The position numbers and the translations under genes were made by a program. This document shows, piece after piece, positions 1 to 7,747 of a stretch of 64,000 nucleotides of DNA (position 1 is its first letter; every line of letters begins with the position of its first letter). The stretch lies in contig JBGCFD010000161.1 in NCBI GenBank assembly GCA_045106765.1, forward strand, positions 1-64,000, given 5' to 3'. Source of the stretch: CAJQQY01 sp045106765. GTDB taxonomy: Bacteria > Bacteroidota > Bacteroidia > Chitinophagales > Saprospiraceae. The notes beneath the pieces were generated by a model that worked only from the letters and a program-made list of their open reading frames with translations, searched no databases and was not told where the DNA came from.

Positions 1-15
1 TAATTCAATTTCATG

Positions 16-219
16 TCAGTTAAAATAATCTAACGATACATTTAATGCATCGCATAAAAGCAATAGATTTTCACGAGAGGTAAACATTGCTCCGTTTTCG
101 TATTGACTGATGGATTGGCGGCTGATTTTGTTTTTTAATAAATTAGTTAGGTTGCGGAGGGATAGGCCTCGCATTTGGCGGGCGGATTTTAGGCGCTGGG
201 GGAAATGGATTTTTTGCAT
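16..219 (-). CDS. XRE-family helix-turn-helix protein, apparently cut short by a stop codon
   Basis: A 67-residue protein that is almost entirely one Cro/C1-type helix-turn-helix domain (residues about 8-64, with the recognition region SRQSISQYENG). The style (FPQRLKSARQMRGLSLR... ending ALNVSLDYF) is that of the N-terminus of XRE regulators that normally continue into an ImmA/IrrE-type peptidase region. A TGA stop follows DYFN, and the few in-frame codons left before the window edge (His-Glu-Ile-Glu-Leu) look like the usual linker after the HTH. The full-length gene may therefore carry a nonsense mutation, or the protein may really be HTH-only. It diverges from the restriction-modification genes and has its own TAnnTTTG promoter 17 bases or so from the start. 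DNA binding is well supported; the truncation is inference. Confidence 0.6.
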   Translation of the reverse strand: MQKIHFPQRLKSARQMRGLSLRNLTNLLKNKISRQSISQYENGAMFTSRENLLLLCDALNVSLDYFN

Positions 220-242
220 TTTAATCGTGATTTGTGTAGTGA

Positions 243-272
243 CAAAATTACAATTTTATTTTGAATTGTCAA
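243..272 (-). promoter_or_regulatory. Bacteroidota-type promoter for the XRE gene
   Basis: On the minus strand TAATTTTG (243-250) matches the TAnnTTTG -7 element, with a TTG (270-272) 19 bases upstream as the -33 element. Predicted transcription would start about 17 bases before the ATG at 219. Confidence 0.4.
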
Positions 273-332
273 TAATTGCTATTTCGGTATTAATTTTAAA
301 AGATATTTTAGAACAAATTATAATAATAAGAA

Positions 333-365
333 TGTCGACAATTGACCGTTGTACAATTGTCGACA
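333..365. promoter_or_regulatory. Double palindromic operator for the controller protein
   Basis: A perfect 12-bp inverted repeat (333-344 and 354-365) separated by 9 bp. Each arm contains the self-complementary octamer TGTCGACA (333-340 and 358-365), with centres 25 bp apart. It ends 18 bp before the ATG of the C gene at 384 and overlaps a plausible -7 element (TACAATTG, 352-359). Paired palindromic boxes just upstream of the C gene are the standard arrangement for controller proteins, which first activate and then repress at such sites. Binding itself is inference. Confidence 0.6.
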
Positions 366-383
366 AAATGCCACCTTAGCTGA

Positions 384-599
384 ATGAATAATATTAAGTC
401 AAAATTTGGAAATAAGGTTCGAAAGATAAGAAAGAGTAAAGGTCTTTCTCAAGAGAATTTTGCAGGGTTAGCTGATATTGATAGAACTTACATTGCAGAT
501 ATTGAGAGTGGAAAAAGAAATGTCTCAATAGTTATTGTTGAGAAGATAGCTAAGGCATTTAAGATTTCTATCTCAAATTTGTTCTCAGATATAGACTGA
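384..599 (+). CDS. Controller (C) protein of the restriction-modification system
   Basis: A 71-residue, single-domain Cro/C1-type helix-turn-helix protein. LSQENFAGLADIDRTYIADI followed by ESGKRNVS closely follows the C-protein pattern (LSQEELA... RTYISDIERGKRNPS). C proteins dimerise on paired operator boxes and delay expression of the endonuclease until the methyltransferase has protected the host DNA. The gene is first in a rightward series C-R-M, 47 bp before the endonuclease, and is preceded by a clear double palindrome at 333-365. The ATG at 384 is chosen because it begins the conserved region and an in-frame upstream stop excludes longer starts. Size and context make the assignment firm; autoregulation is inferred. 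Confidence 0.85.
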   Translation: MNNIKSKFGNKVRKIRKSKGLSQENFAGLADIDRTYIADIESGKRNVSIVIVEKIAKAFKISISNLFSDID

Positions 600-646
600 C
601 CTTTTTAAGGAAAAACTTATTTCTAATCATTAACTCTCTATATTTT

Positions 647-1909
647 ATGAACAACAAAAAAGCAGTATCAAAAGGTAATCAACTTAAATCGAAAGCTGGA
701 GTTCTTTTAAAAGATGTGATTTCTAAAAAATTAAATTCTTTAAAAGCATCTAAAATTATTAAGAATTATGAAAAAGAAAGGAATTTCAAACACAAAGATT
801 TTAAATATGAAAAACAGTTTTTAGCCAACTATATAATTGAAACTAATGATGAAAATTATATCATAGTACGTAGTTCCAACTCATTTAGAAGTGATAGAGC
901 AAAAATAGGATTTTATGATTTAGAAGGAATTATAAAAAACTCTGATTTATCAGGAAGGATTATAGCAAGTATTTATCTTGTTCCAGATACTGAAATTAAT
1001 AGGTCTGATTTTATTTCGATTAGAGAAAGGATTAAAGATAAAACATATTATAGTCCCGCATCTCATTTGATTACTTTGTCGGAGTTTACCAAATTTTTAA
1101 AAGAATATCAATCAAATGTTTTATTAGAAAAAGAAGCTACTGAAAGCAGAAATGTAAAAAAAGAAAGAGGTAGTTTTTTTGGTAAACGAGGAAATGAATT
1201 CGAAAAGGAAATTGTAAAAGTCCTTTCGGATGTAGAAAATTTGAGAAAACTAAGATCAAAAGAGTTAGACAAAAAATCCGTCTTCAATATTATTCTATCA
1301 AAATTATTAGTAGAAAAAAACCTTTTGATAGAAGATGTTATTTTTATTTCTGCTACTAATTCAGTTCCTCTTTTAAAAAGTGGAGGACATCCCAAAACAG
1401 ATATTGTTTTGAGAATAATGATTTCCTCTGGACAAATAATTGAGGAAACTATTTCAATAAAAAATACGAATGTTACTCAGGTTTCTTGTCATGATTATAA
1501 GGTGAAAGATTTTATCAGAGTTCTAAACTGTGATAAAACGAGGTTAGCAAAGTACTTACAATTATTTCAAAAATATCCAAATTACAAAGGTTTTGAGGAA
1601 AAATTACCAGATGGATTTTCAATTTATGAATTTACGGAATTCTTGAAAAATAAAAAAGTTATTTTTACTGAATGGGTTTTAAGAGGTAAACATGATAAGG
1701 AAAATTTAGTCTCACCTAATCTACAGGTTTCAAATTTTTTACTTGTTTCTAAAAAAGGAGAAATATTTTTTTATTCAATGGAAGAATATATTTCGATTCT
1801 TAATGCGAGTAAAAAAGGAAAATTTGGAGTTCCTTTTTCATGGACTTATCCTTCAAAGCAGGAGGGAAAAAGAATCCAATTAAAATTACCTATAATTGTA
1901 AATTCTTAA
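647..1909 (+). CDS. MspI-like type II restriction endonuclease with an N-terminal extension
   Basis: A 420-residue protein. From about residue 175 to the end it can be aligned from memory with R.MspI (262 aa): GKRGNEFEKEI near the start, GGHPKTD with the catalytic Asp252, SIK with Lys272 exactly 20 residues later as in MspI (Asp99...Lys119), and a matching C-terminal block FGVPFSWTYPS. At the position of MspI Asn117 there is Ser270. The first ~170 residues have no MspI counterpart and are unassigned. MspI cuts CCGG, so CCGG specificity is a reasonable prediction, supported by the adjacent methyltransferase. It lies between the C gene and the methyltransferase gene, 84 bp before the latter. 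Codons are very A/T rich, as in the whole island, consistent with acquisition by transfer. Confidence 0.8.
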   Translation: MNNKKAVSKGNQLKSKAGVLLKDVISKKLNSLKASKIIKNYEKERNFKHKDFKYEKQFLANYIIETNDENYIIVRSSNSFRSDRAKIGFYDLEGIIKNSDLSGRIIASIYLVPDTEINRSDFISIRERIKDKTYYSPASHLITLSEFTKFLKEYQSNVLLEKEATESRNVKKERGSFFGKRGNEFEKEIVKVLSDVENLRKLRSKELDKKSVFNIILSKLLVEKNLLIEDVIFISATNSVPLLKSGGHPKTDIVLRIMISSGQIIEETISIKNTNVTQVSCHDYKVKDFIRVLNCDKTRLAKYLQLFQKYPNYKGFEEKLPDGFSIYEFTEFLKNKKVIFTEWVLRGKHDKENLVSPNLQVSNFLLVSKKGEIFFYSMEEYISILNASKKGKFGVPFSWTYPSKQEGKRIQLKLPIIVNS

Positions 1910-1993
1910 ATTTCATCTTTTTAATCTTGAAAAAAATGAATACTTTTGTTTTAGATTAAAAACTAATTGTTTGCATTTTAATATCAAAATTTT

Positions 1994-3013
1994 ATGTCTA
2001 AAGTTAAGTTCAAATTTATTGATTTGTTCGCTGGAGTAGGAGGAATGCGAATTGCTTTTGAAAGGAATAACTGTGAATGTGTATTTAGTTCTGAATGGGA
2101 TGCATTTAGTCAAAAAACATATTTTGAGAATTTTGGAGAAATGCCACAGGGAGATATTACTCAAATTGATGAGACAGATATACCTAATCATAATATTTTA
2201 ATTGGGGGTTTTCCTTGCCAACCATTTAGCACAATAGGAAAACGACAAGGTTTTGAACATCCTACACAAGGGACTTTATTTTTTGATATTGTTAGAATTT
2301 TAAAAGAAAAAAAACCGACTTCATTTTTATTAGAAAATGTTGCTGGGTTAGTAAATCATGATGGAGGAAAAACATTTAAACAAATTCTGAGTACACTTGA
2401 AAAGGAGCTTGGATATTGGGTGAGAGCAGAAAAATTAGACTCAGCTGATTTTGGAGTTCCTCAACATAGAAAACGAATTTATATAGTTGGCTTTAGTAAA
2501 GAGGTTTCTGAAAAACCTAACTTCTCTTTTAGATGGCCTGAAAAAAATGTTAAGAAAGTTGGAATTGGACAGTTTGTTGAAATTCATGAAGATGGATATA
2601 CTATTTCAAAACATTTGCAGAAATCCTATATTTATAAAAAAGATGATGGACGACCTCAAGTAATTAATCGAAATTCAGATATTCAAGTAAAGACGTTAGT
2701 TTCTACTTATCATAAAATTCAGAGGTTGACAGGTACATTTGTGGAGGATGGGAAAACTGGTTTAAGATTGCTTTCAGAAAATGAATGTAAGGCAATAATG
2801 GGATTTCCAAAAGATTTTAAATTTCCTGTTTCCAGAACTCAGATGTATAGACAAATGGGAAATTCTGTGGCAATACCTGTAGTGCAAAAAATTGCAAAAG
2901 AAATCACGAATACACTTAAGGGTAAAAAAAGAAAAGGTACTAATATTAGTTATGAAAATTCGATTGATATTTATAACCGAAGTAAAATGCTAACACTATT
3001 TAATCAAACTTAA
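1994..3013 (+). CDS. DNA (cytosine-5) methyltransferase of the R-M system
   Basis: A 339-residue C5 methyltransferase with motifs in the usual order: motif I FIDLFAGVGG for AdoMet binding (residues 8-17), motif IV GGFPCQPFS with catalytic Cys75, motif VI LLENVAG, motif VIII QHRKRIYIVGF and motif X MYRQMGNSVAIPV near the C-terminus. The short target-recognition region between VIII and X contains YHKIQRLTG and FVEDGKTGLRLLSENE, resembling CCGG methyltransferases of the HpaII/MspI group as far as recalled, in agreement with the endonuclease. Length matches M.HhaI-sized enzymes. It protects host DNA by methylating the recognition site. The palindrome AATTCATATGAATT at 3041-3054 followed by a T-rich stretch may end the transcript. 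Confidence 0.9.
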   Translation: MSKVKFKFIDLFAGVGGMRIAFERNNCECVFSSEWDAFSQKTYFENFGEMPQGDITQIDETDIPNHNILIGGFPCQPFSTIGKRQGFEHPTQGTLFFDIVRILKEKKPTSFLLENVAGLVNHDGGKTFKQILSTLEKELGYWVRAEKLDSADFGVPQHRKRIYIVGFSKEVSEKPNFSFRWPEKNVKKVGIGQFVEIHEDGYTISKHLQKSYIYKKDDGRPQVINRNSDIQVKTLVSTYHKIQRLTGTFVEDGKTGLRLLSENECKAIMGFPKDFKFPVSRTQMYRQMGNSVAIPVVQKIAKEITNTLKGKKRKGTNISYENSIDIYNRSKMLTLFNQT

Positions 3014-3079
3014 TACTTATCTAATGTAAGTATGAATTCAAATTCATATGAATTGATTTTTTAGTCGTTATATTTTTAC

Positions 3080-6000
3080 TCAATCATCCAACTCCTCCAC
3101 CTCCAAATCCCGCAAAGAATCCTGCGCCACATTCCTTTTCACAAAACCACACCAAGGACAATTCTTCTCTCCACAACCTTCATAAAATTCATGTTTCATA
3201 ATCTTCTCATAAGAAGTTTTAATAAAGCCTTTAACGATAGTTACATCCTCTGGCTGAAAATGTAATTGTCTTGTTATAAACTCTCCACGACTATTCGGAT
3301 CGAGGTAAGAAATCTCTGCAGAGCGAATAAATTGCGCACTCTTTTTTTGAAATTCTTCAAATAAGATTTTGTAAAAAATAAGTTGTCGCCAATAATTTCC
3401 ACCTTCTGGTTTCGATGGAGTAGGAGGGCGCATTTTAGAATTGTTATGACTTCCAGTTTTGTAATCAACGATGTGAATTGCATTGTTAGGATGGAAATCT
3501 AAACGATCAATAATTCCAGTCAAAGGCACACCTTCCATTTCTACATTCCGCACGACAAATTCAGTTTTAACTTCTTTTCCCCAATTTGGAATATGATGAT
3601 TATAATAATTAGTCAAATTTTCTCTCCCCATTTCCATGCGCCGTTCGAATTCTTTTTGAGTAAAATATCCTCGTTGGCGATTCATATCTTCTTCGAAATA
3701 TTGAATGAAAAATTTGACGGAGGGAAACATTTTCGATTGTGAAAAACGCATCTTGTCAAACACCTTTTGCAAAGCATGATGCATCGCAGTTCCATAAGCA
3801 GCAGCTTCTGAAGAAGTAGTCGTAATGCGTAAAATATTTTCATAATAAAAACTCAACGGGCAACGAATGAATTGATTTAAACTCGAAACACTCATCGTAA
3901 AGTTTTCCAATAACTCATCAATTCTTGCCTTATCTGTTTCTGGAATTCGAGGTGCCTCCGTCTCTCGCAAAATCAAAATTTGTGCTTCCAAAAGCGCAGC
4001 TTTTTCCAATTCCTTTTCCTCAATTTTCACTTTTGTTTTTTCTGTAATTTCATCAATGAAAATCGCATGTTGTAATGCTTTCCCTTTTTGATCTTTTTGA
4101 GAAAAAGAAATATGCAATTGCTCTTTAGCCCTCGTCATCGCTACATAAAATAATCGTCGCTTCGATTCTAAAGCATCTTCTTCTCCCGAAAAAGTCAACG
4201 TGTCAGGGAATGGAAAACGATAAGAACTACTGCTTCCTGAAGGCTCCCAATTATCTTTGATGGCATCAAGGATAAATACTTTTTGAAACTCCAAACCTTT
4301 CGAACTATGAGCTGTCATCAAGTTGACTCCATCGTCAGTCACGACATTTTTATTCACTCCAATCGCCAGTCGGTTGTCATCCATATTTTTTAAAATATCC
4401 AACAAACGTTGCAACGAAATTCGGGGATTTCGATCTGTTTCTTTTTTCACAAAATCCAAAAAGGTAGCCAACACTTGCACTTGCCATTCTTTATCTTCTT
4501 GCTCTAAAATATATAAAAGCAAACCACTTCGGTTGACAATTTTTTCCACCAAAGCCAACAATGTAAGATTAGTATAATCTCCAATTAGTTGATTAATGAG
4601 TTTAGAAAATTTGGAAACCGTTGCGGTATTTTCCAAGTCCAGTCGATACACTTTTTGCGAATCTCCAATCAAGTCTCGCCACATCGGTTTCTTCTCTTGC
4701 CTCGCCACATAAAAACTCAATTTGGCTAAATCTTGCGATTCAATTTTAAGAAAATCAAAATGCATAATCTTAAAAAGAAGATATTCACCGCTGTAAGGTT
4801 TGGTGAATTCTAGCGAAATATATTCGAGGAATAAGCGCAAGTTTTGAATCATCGGTTGCTCCAAAATATTTACACTTCGACGAGTATTATATGGGATTCC
4901 TTTTTTTTCTAACAATGCAATTACATTTCTACCTTGCTTGTGTTTGGCAAAAATAATAGCGACTTCGTTGAGTGGAAAGTTATCTTTTTGAAGTTGTTCG
5001 ATTTGGGCTACGATGCCGGCATCTTCATGTGCCCGATTGGGGTAAGCAGTAATTTGAGGCAATATTTTTGTTTTGGCAAAAGCTTTGTTTTTTGCTTTTA
5101 GGTTTTTTTCCAAACCTTCCAAAACGGAAACTGCACGATGTTCATTTCTATCAATTAAAACTTTTGAACTATCCAATATTTTTTGAGAGGAACGATAGTT
5201 GTCTTCCAATAAAACTAACGTTAAGTCTTCTTGAAAGTCATCATGGAAGTCTAGCAGATTTTTTAACCTTGCTCCTTGGAATTCAAAAATAGATTGGTCG
5301 TCATCACCTACGATAAACACATTTGGATTGTCCCAGTATTCAATTAACTTATGTAGAATGGCATTTTGTGAACCATTCGTATCTTGATATTCATCTACTA
5401 AAAAATACAAATATTGCTCTTGGTAATTTCGCAGTAAAGCTTCATTTCGTTCAAACTCTCGCAAGACCCAAAGTATCATATCCGCAAAATCATAACGACG
5501 TGCTCGACCCATCGCAGCATTGTAATTTGGGAATAAAAAAGAAGCAGCTCGCAAGCGTTCCATCCGTTCGACTTGCTCATCTATTTTGGCTTGTTTTAAA
5601 TCTCCTTTGACTGCGGTTTTGGTTTTTCTCTGATAAATATATTCAGGACGCGAAGGCAAGTCAGCTAAATATTCGTCAATTTTTTGATGAACATATTTAA
5701 CGGTCCAAGCTTCCGATTTCATACGTTGAAATAAATCGTAGAGCTGACTTTCATAAAAATATCGATCTCGCTTTCCTTGTTTTAAAGGATGGTTTTGGGG
5801 CAAGCTATCAATCAATTTTCTAATGATTTCAACTCGCTCTAATTCACTTAACGGCTCCAGGTCATGACGCCCAAAAAGCTCCATTCGCTCCTTGATAATT
5901 TTATTGCAAAAAGAATGAAATGTGAAAATATGCACTCGGTGCGCCTCAGGGCCAATCAATTCTAAGAGTCGCTCACGCATCGCATAAACTCCTGCATCTG

Positions 6001-6226
6001 TAAACGTCAAACATAAAATATTATGAGGTTGCGTATCGGTTTCCAAAAGGATATTTCCGATGCGTGAAGTGAGGATGTGGGTCTTGCCTGTACCTGGTCC
6101 AGCGATGACAAGGACAGGGCCGTCAATCTGTTCCACCGCTTCTTTTTGAGCAGGATTAAGCCTTTTTAATTCTTTTGCAAAAGCTTTGTTATAATCTTTT
6201 CTTGCGAGCTGTTTTTTTGACATCAA
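3080..6226 (-). CDS. UvrD/PcrA-type ATP-dependent helicase fused to a PD-(D/E)XK nuclease with Fe-S cysteines
   Basis: A 1048-residue SF1A helicase-nuclease. Helicase motifs: Walker A GPGTGKT (residues 43-49), motif II VDEYQDT (277-283), motif III GDDDQSI (307-313), motif V HSSKGLEFQKVF and motif VI RRLFYVAMTRAKEQL. The C-terminal third is a RecB-like nuclease with the active site VDYK (Asp921, Lys923) preceded by GIIDRLDF. Cys789 (in RCPLSFYYE) together with Cys1018, Cys1023 and Cys1026 (C-x4-C-x2-C) reproduces the split Fe-S cluster of AddB/Cas4-type nucleases. The role is likely DNA end processing in recombination or repair. It is the last gene of a leftward group after the serine hydrolase, from which it is separated by the hairpin at 6236-6363. 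Of the recombination nucleases it most resembles a single-chain Add/Adn-like enzyme. Confidence 0.85.
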   Translation of the reverse strand: MMSKKQLARKDYNKAFAKELKRLNPAQKEAVEQIDGPVLVIAGPGTGKTHILTSRIGNILLETDTQPHNILCLTFTDAGVYAMRERLLELIGPEAHRVHIFTFHSFCNKIIKERMELFGRHDLEPLSELERVEIIRKLIDSLPQNHPLKQGKRDRYFYESQLYDLFQRMKSEAWTVKYVHQKIDEYLADLPSRPEYIYQRKTKTAVKGDLKQAKIDEQVERMERLRAASFLFPNYNAAMGRARRYDFADMILWVLREFERNEALLRNYQEQYLYFLVDEYQDTNGSQNAILHKLIEYWDNPNVFIVGDDDQSIFEFQGARLKNLLDFHDDFQEDLTLVLLEDNYRSSQKILDSSKVLIDRNEHRAVSVLEGLEKNLKAKNKAFAKTKILPQITAYPNRAHEDAGIVAQIEQLQKDNFPLNEVAIIFAKHKQGRNVIALLEKKGIPYNTRRSVNILEQPMIQNLRLFLEYISLEFTKPYSGEYLLFKIMHFDFLKIESQDLAKLSFYVARQEKKPMWRDLIGDSQKVYRLDLENTATVSKFSKLINQLIGDYTNLTLLALVEKIVNRSGLLLYILEQEDKEWQVQVLATFLDFVKKETDRNPRISLQRLLDILKNMDDNRLAIGVNKNVVTDDGVNLMTAHSSKGLEFQKVFILDAIKDNWEPSGSSSSYRFPFPDTLTFSGEEDALESKRRLFYVAMTRAKEQLHISFSQKDQKGKALQHAIFIDEITEKTKVKIEEKELEKAALLEAQILILRETEAPRIPETDKARIDELLENFTMSVSSLNQFIRCPLSFYYENILRITTTSSEAAAYGTAMHHALQKVFDKMRFSQSKMFPSVKFFIQYFEEDMNRQRGYFTQKEFERRMEMGRENLTNYYNHHIPNWGKEVKTEFVVRNVEMEGVPLTGIIDRLDFHPNNAIHIVDYKTGSHNNSKMRPPTPSKPEGGNYWRQLIFYKILFEEFQKKSAQFIRSAEISYLDPNSRGEFITRQLHFQPEDVTIVKGFIKTSYEKIMKHEFYEGCGEKNCPWCGFVKRNVAQDSLRDLEVEELDD

Positions 6227-6235
6227 AATGTTTTT

Positions 6236-6363
6236 TTTGCTACTGACTAGGACTGACTCTTATGACTTTTTATGATTCTCTTGCTTCGTGTTATTTTGTA
6301 ATGAATTATACAAAACGAGGAAGTCATAAAAAGTCATAAGAGTCAGTCCTAGTCAGTGGCAAA
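6236..6363. repeat. Long intergenic hairpin, family 1 copy A
   Basis: Inverted repeat with 40-nt arms (6236-6275 and 6324-6363); 39 of 40 positions pair and the remaining one is G-T. It fills the junction between the stop of the serine hydrolase gene (6366) and the start of the helicase gene (6226). A homologous element is at 7628-7747, with compensating base changes in the two arms. Confidence 0.85.
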
Positions 6364-6365
6364 AT

Positions 6366-7613
6366 TCAATATTCTATTTTAAATTTTTGTAAGTCTGGTG
6401 TTACTTTTCGTTCCCGTTGCACTTCGTAATCATAAATCACTTTTCCTAACTTAGACAAAAAGGGTAATCCAATTGTTTCATACTCATAATTATCATCATT
6501 AAAAATCTGATTTTCATTAACTGAAATAGTTGCCGTCAAAAAGAATTCTATTCTTTTTTCAAAGTCAACGATGTACGAAACATCCGTCAAATATCCGTAC
6601 GCCCAACCAACTTTGTTAAAGGTACGAATGTGGTCAGGAATCCTTTCTTTTTTATCTCCATAAATAAAAAATTTTACATAAGAATCATATTCTTCTTCGG
6701 TGTATTTTGGAAATTCACTTTCCCTTGGACGCATTGACATTACTTTGTATAAAAATTGATAATCGTCTTTTGTTAAGTTAAATCTTTGATGTTCAGGAGT
6801 TACTTCGGGAAACATTATTGCTTGCAGCATTGTACTCATATCTTCAATGCTAAATCTATTTTTTCGAGAAAAATCTTTTGGTTCATTGATTAATTTATCG
6901 GCAGACATATAGCCTTTTCCTTTTTGTAACCGATCCATCGGAGGCATTTCTAAAGGATTTTTTGCAAAAGCTTCTGGCTGGTGGTAAACAGGTGTGGTAT
7001 CATTCATTCTATAAAAATCAAATGGATTGGTATATCGATTTCCTTCTTCATTAAATGGAAAACCACTTGGCCCAATTCGATGAACGATCTGAGTATTTTC
7101 GAATCCTTTCTTTTTTAATTCTTCATTGAAATATGCTTGTCCTAAAAATTCATAGAGCCGATTGTTTGCATCGTTATCGCTGACGAGGAATATTTTTTTG
7201 ACAAAATGAGCAATGTTGACTTGTCCATTTTGAGAAGTGGAATCTTCTCGAAGAGGTACTTGCGGTGGGCGAATGGAATCAATTTGTAATCCCGAATATT
7301 TATTTAAACCATCTTTGTCTAATCGATTTATTTTTTCCAAAGCAAAAAAAGCGGCTGGCATTTTTACGGTACTTGCAGGGTAGAAATATTTATTTTTATC
7401 TACATTAAATTTATGTGTCGTAAATGTAGGAGTATTGTTATTATCTCGATCAATCTGAGTGTAGAGGATTTGTAATTCGAATTTTTTAGGATTTTCGGCA
7501 GGTGCTCCGAGTGCTATTTTGTTTTCGGAAATGAGTTGTTGAAGGATGTCTTTTTCTGCTGTTGGTTGGCAGGAGAAAAATAGAATAGTGGAAAGGAGGA
7601 AAATCTTTTTCAT
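6366..7613 (-). CDS. Lipoprotein serine hydrolase related to class A beta-lactamases
   Basis: A 415-residue protein with a lipoprotein signal (lipobox FFSC, Cys15), so it is probably anchored in an envelope membrane facing the periplasm. The active-site motifs of the beta-lactamase/DD-peptidase fold are present: SxxK as STVK (Ser81, Lys84), SDN at 145-147, and KVG (334-336) where enzymes usually have KTG. The chain is longer than a typical class A beta-lactamase (about 290 aa), so a cell-wall peptidase or other hydrolase role is as likely as antibiotic resistance. Hairpins of one family lie directly on both sides of the gene, as if each junction of this leftward gene group carried one copy. 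Confidence 0.75.
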   Translation of the reverse strand: MKKIFLLSTILFFSCQPTAEKDILQQLISENKIALGAPAENPKKFELQILYTQIDRDNNNTPTFTTHKFNVDKNKYFYPASTVKMPAAFFALEKINRLDKDGLNKYSGLQIDSIRPPQVPLREDSTSQNGQVNIAHFVKKIFLVSDNDANNRLYEFLGQAYFNEELKKKGFENTQIVHRIGPSGFPFNEEGNRYTNPFDFYRMNDTTPVYHQPEAFAKNPLEMPPMDRLQKGKGYMSADKLINEPKDFSRKNRFSIEDMSTMLQAIMFPEVTPEHQRFNLTKDDYQFLYKVMSMRPRESEFPKYTEEEYDSYVKFFIYGDKKERIPDHIRTFNKVGWAYGYLTDVSYIVDFEKRIEFFLTATISVNENQIFNDDNYEYETIGLPFLSKLGKVIYDYEVQRERKVTPDLQKFKIEY

Positions 7614-7627
7614 GTATTGATTTTTTT

Positions 7628-7747
7628 GCTACTGACTTGGACTGACTAATATGACTTTTTATGACTTTCCCACTTTTTAGCAATGTGAAAAATAACACCC
7701 AACAAGAGAGTCATAAAAAGTCATATTAGTCAGTCTAAGTCAGCGGC
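7628..7747. repeat. Long intergenic hairpin, family 1 copy B
   Basis: Inverted repeat with 39-nt arms (7628-7666 and 7709-7747), 3 mismatches. It starts right after the stop of the GT9 gene and ends near the hydrolase start. It is homologous to copy A: where copy A has CTCTTATGAC paired with GTCATAAGAG, copy B has CTAATATGAC paired with GTCATATTAG, so both arms changed together. Confidence 0.85.

Noticed and set aside
110..379. 89-codon plus-strand ORF opposite the XRE gene and over the operator
   Set aside because: It is antisense to the conserved HTH gene for its first part, has odd composition (Trp/Arg-rich) and covers the C-gene operator; no family resemblance.
1108..1395. 95-codon minus-strand ORF inside the endonuclease gene
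   Set aside because: Antisense shadow of an AT-rich gene with clear family assignment on the other strand.
1913..2191. 92-codon minus-strand ORF over the start of the methyltransferase
   Set aside because: Overlaps the conserved methyltransferase N-terminus; no motif.
1..3013. Toxin-antitoxin interpretation of the two small HTH genes
   Set aside because: The second is a textbook C protein before R and M genes, and no toxin-like partner of the first lies within the window.
3041..3054. AATTCATATGAATT palindrome after the methyltransferase as a defined terminator
   Set aside because: AT-only stem would be unstable; noted in the gene entry but not listed as a firm terminator.
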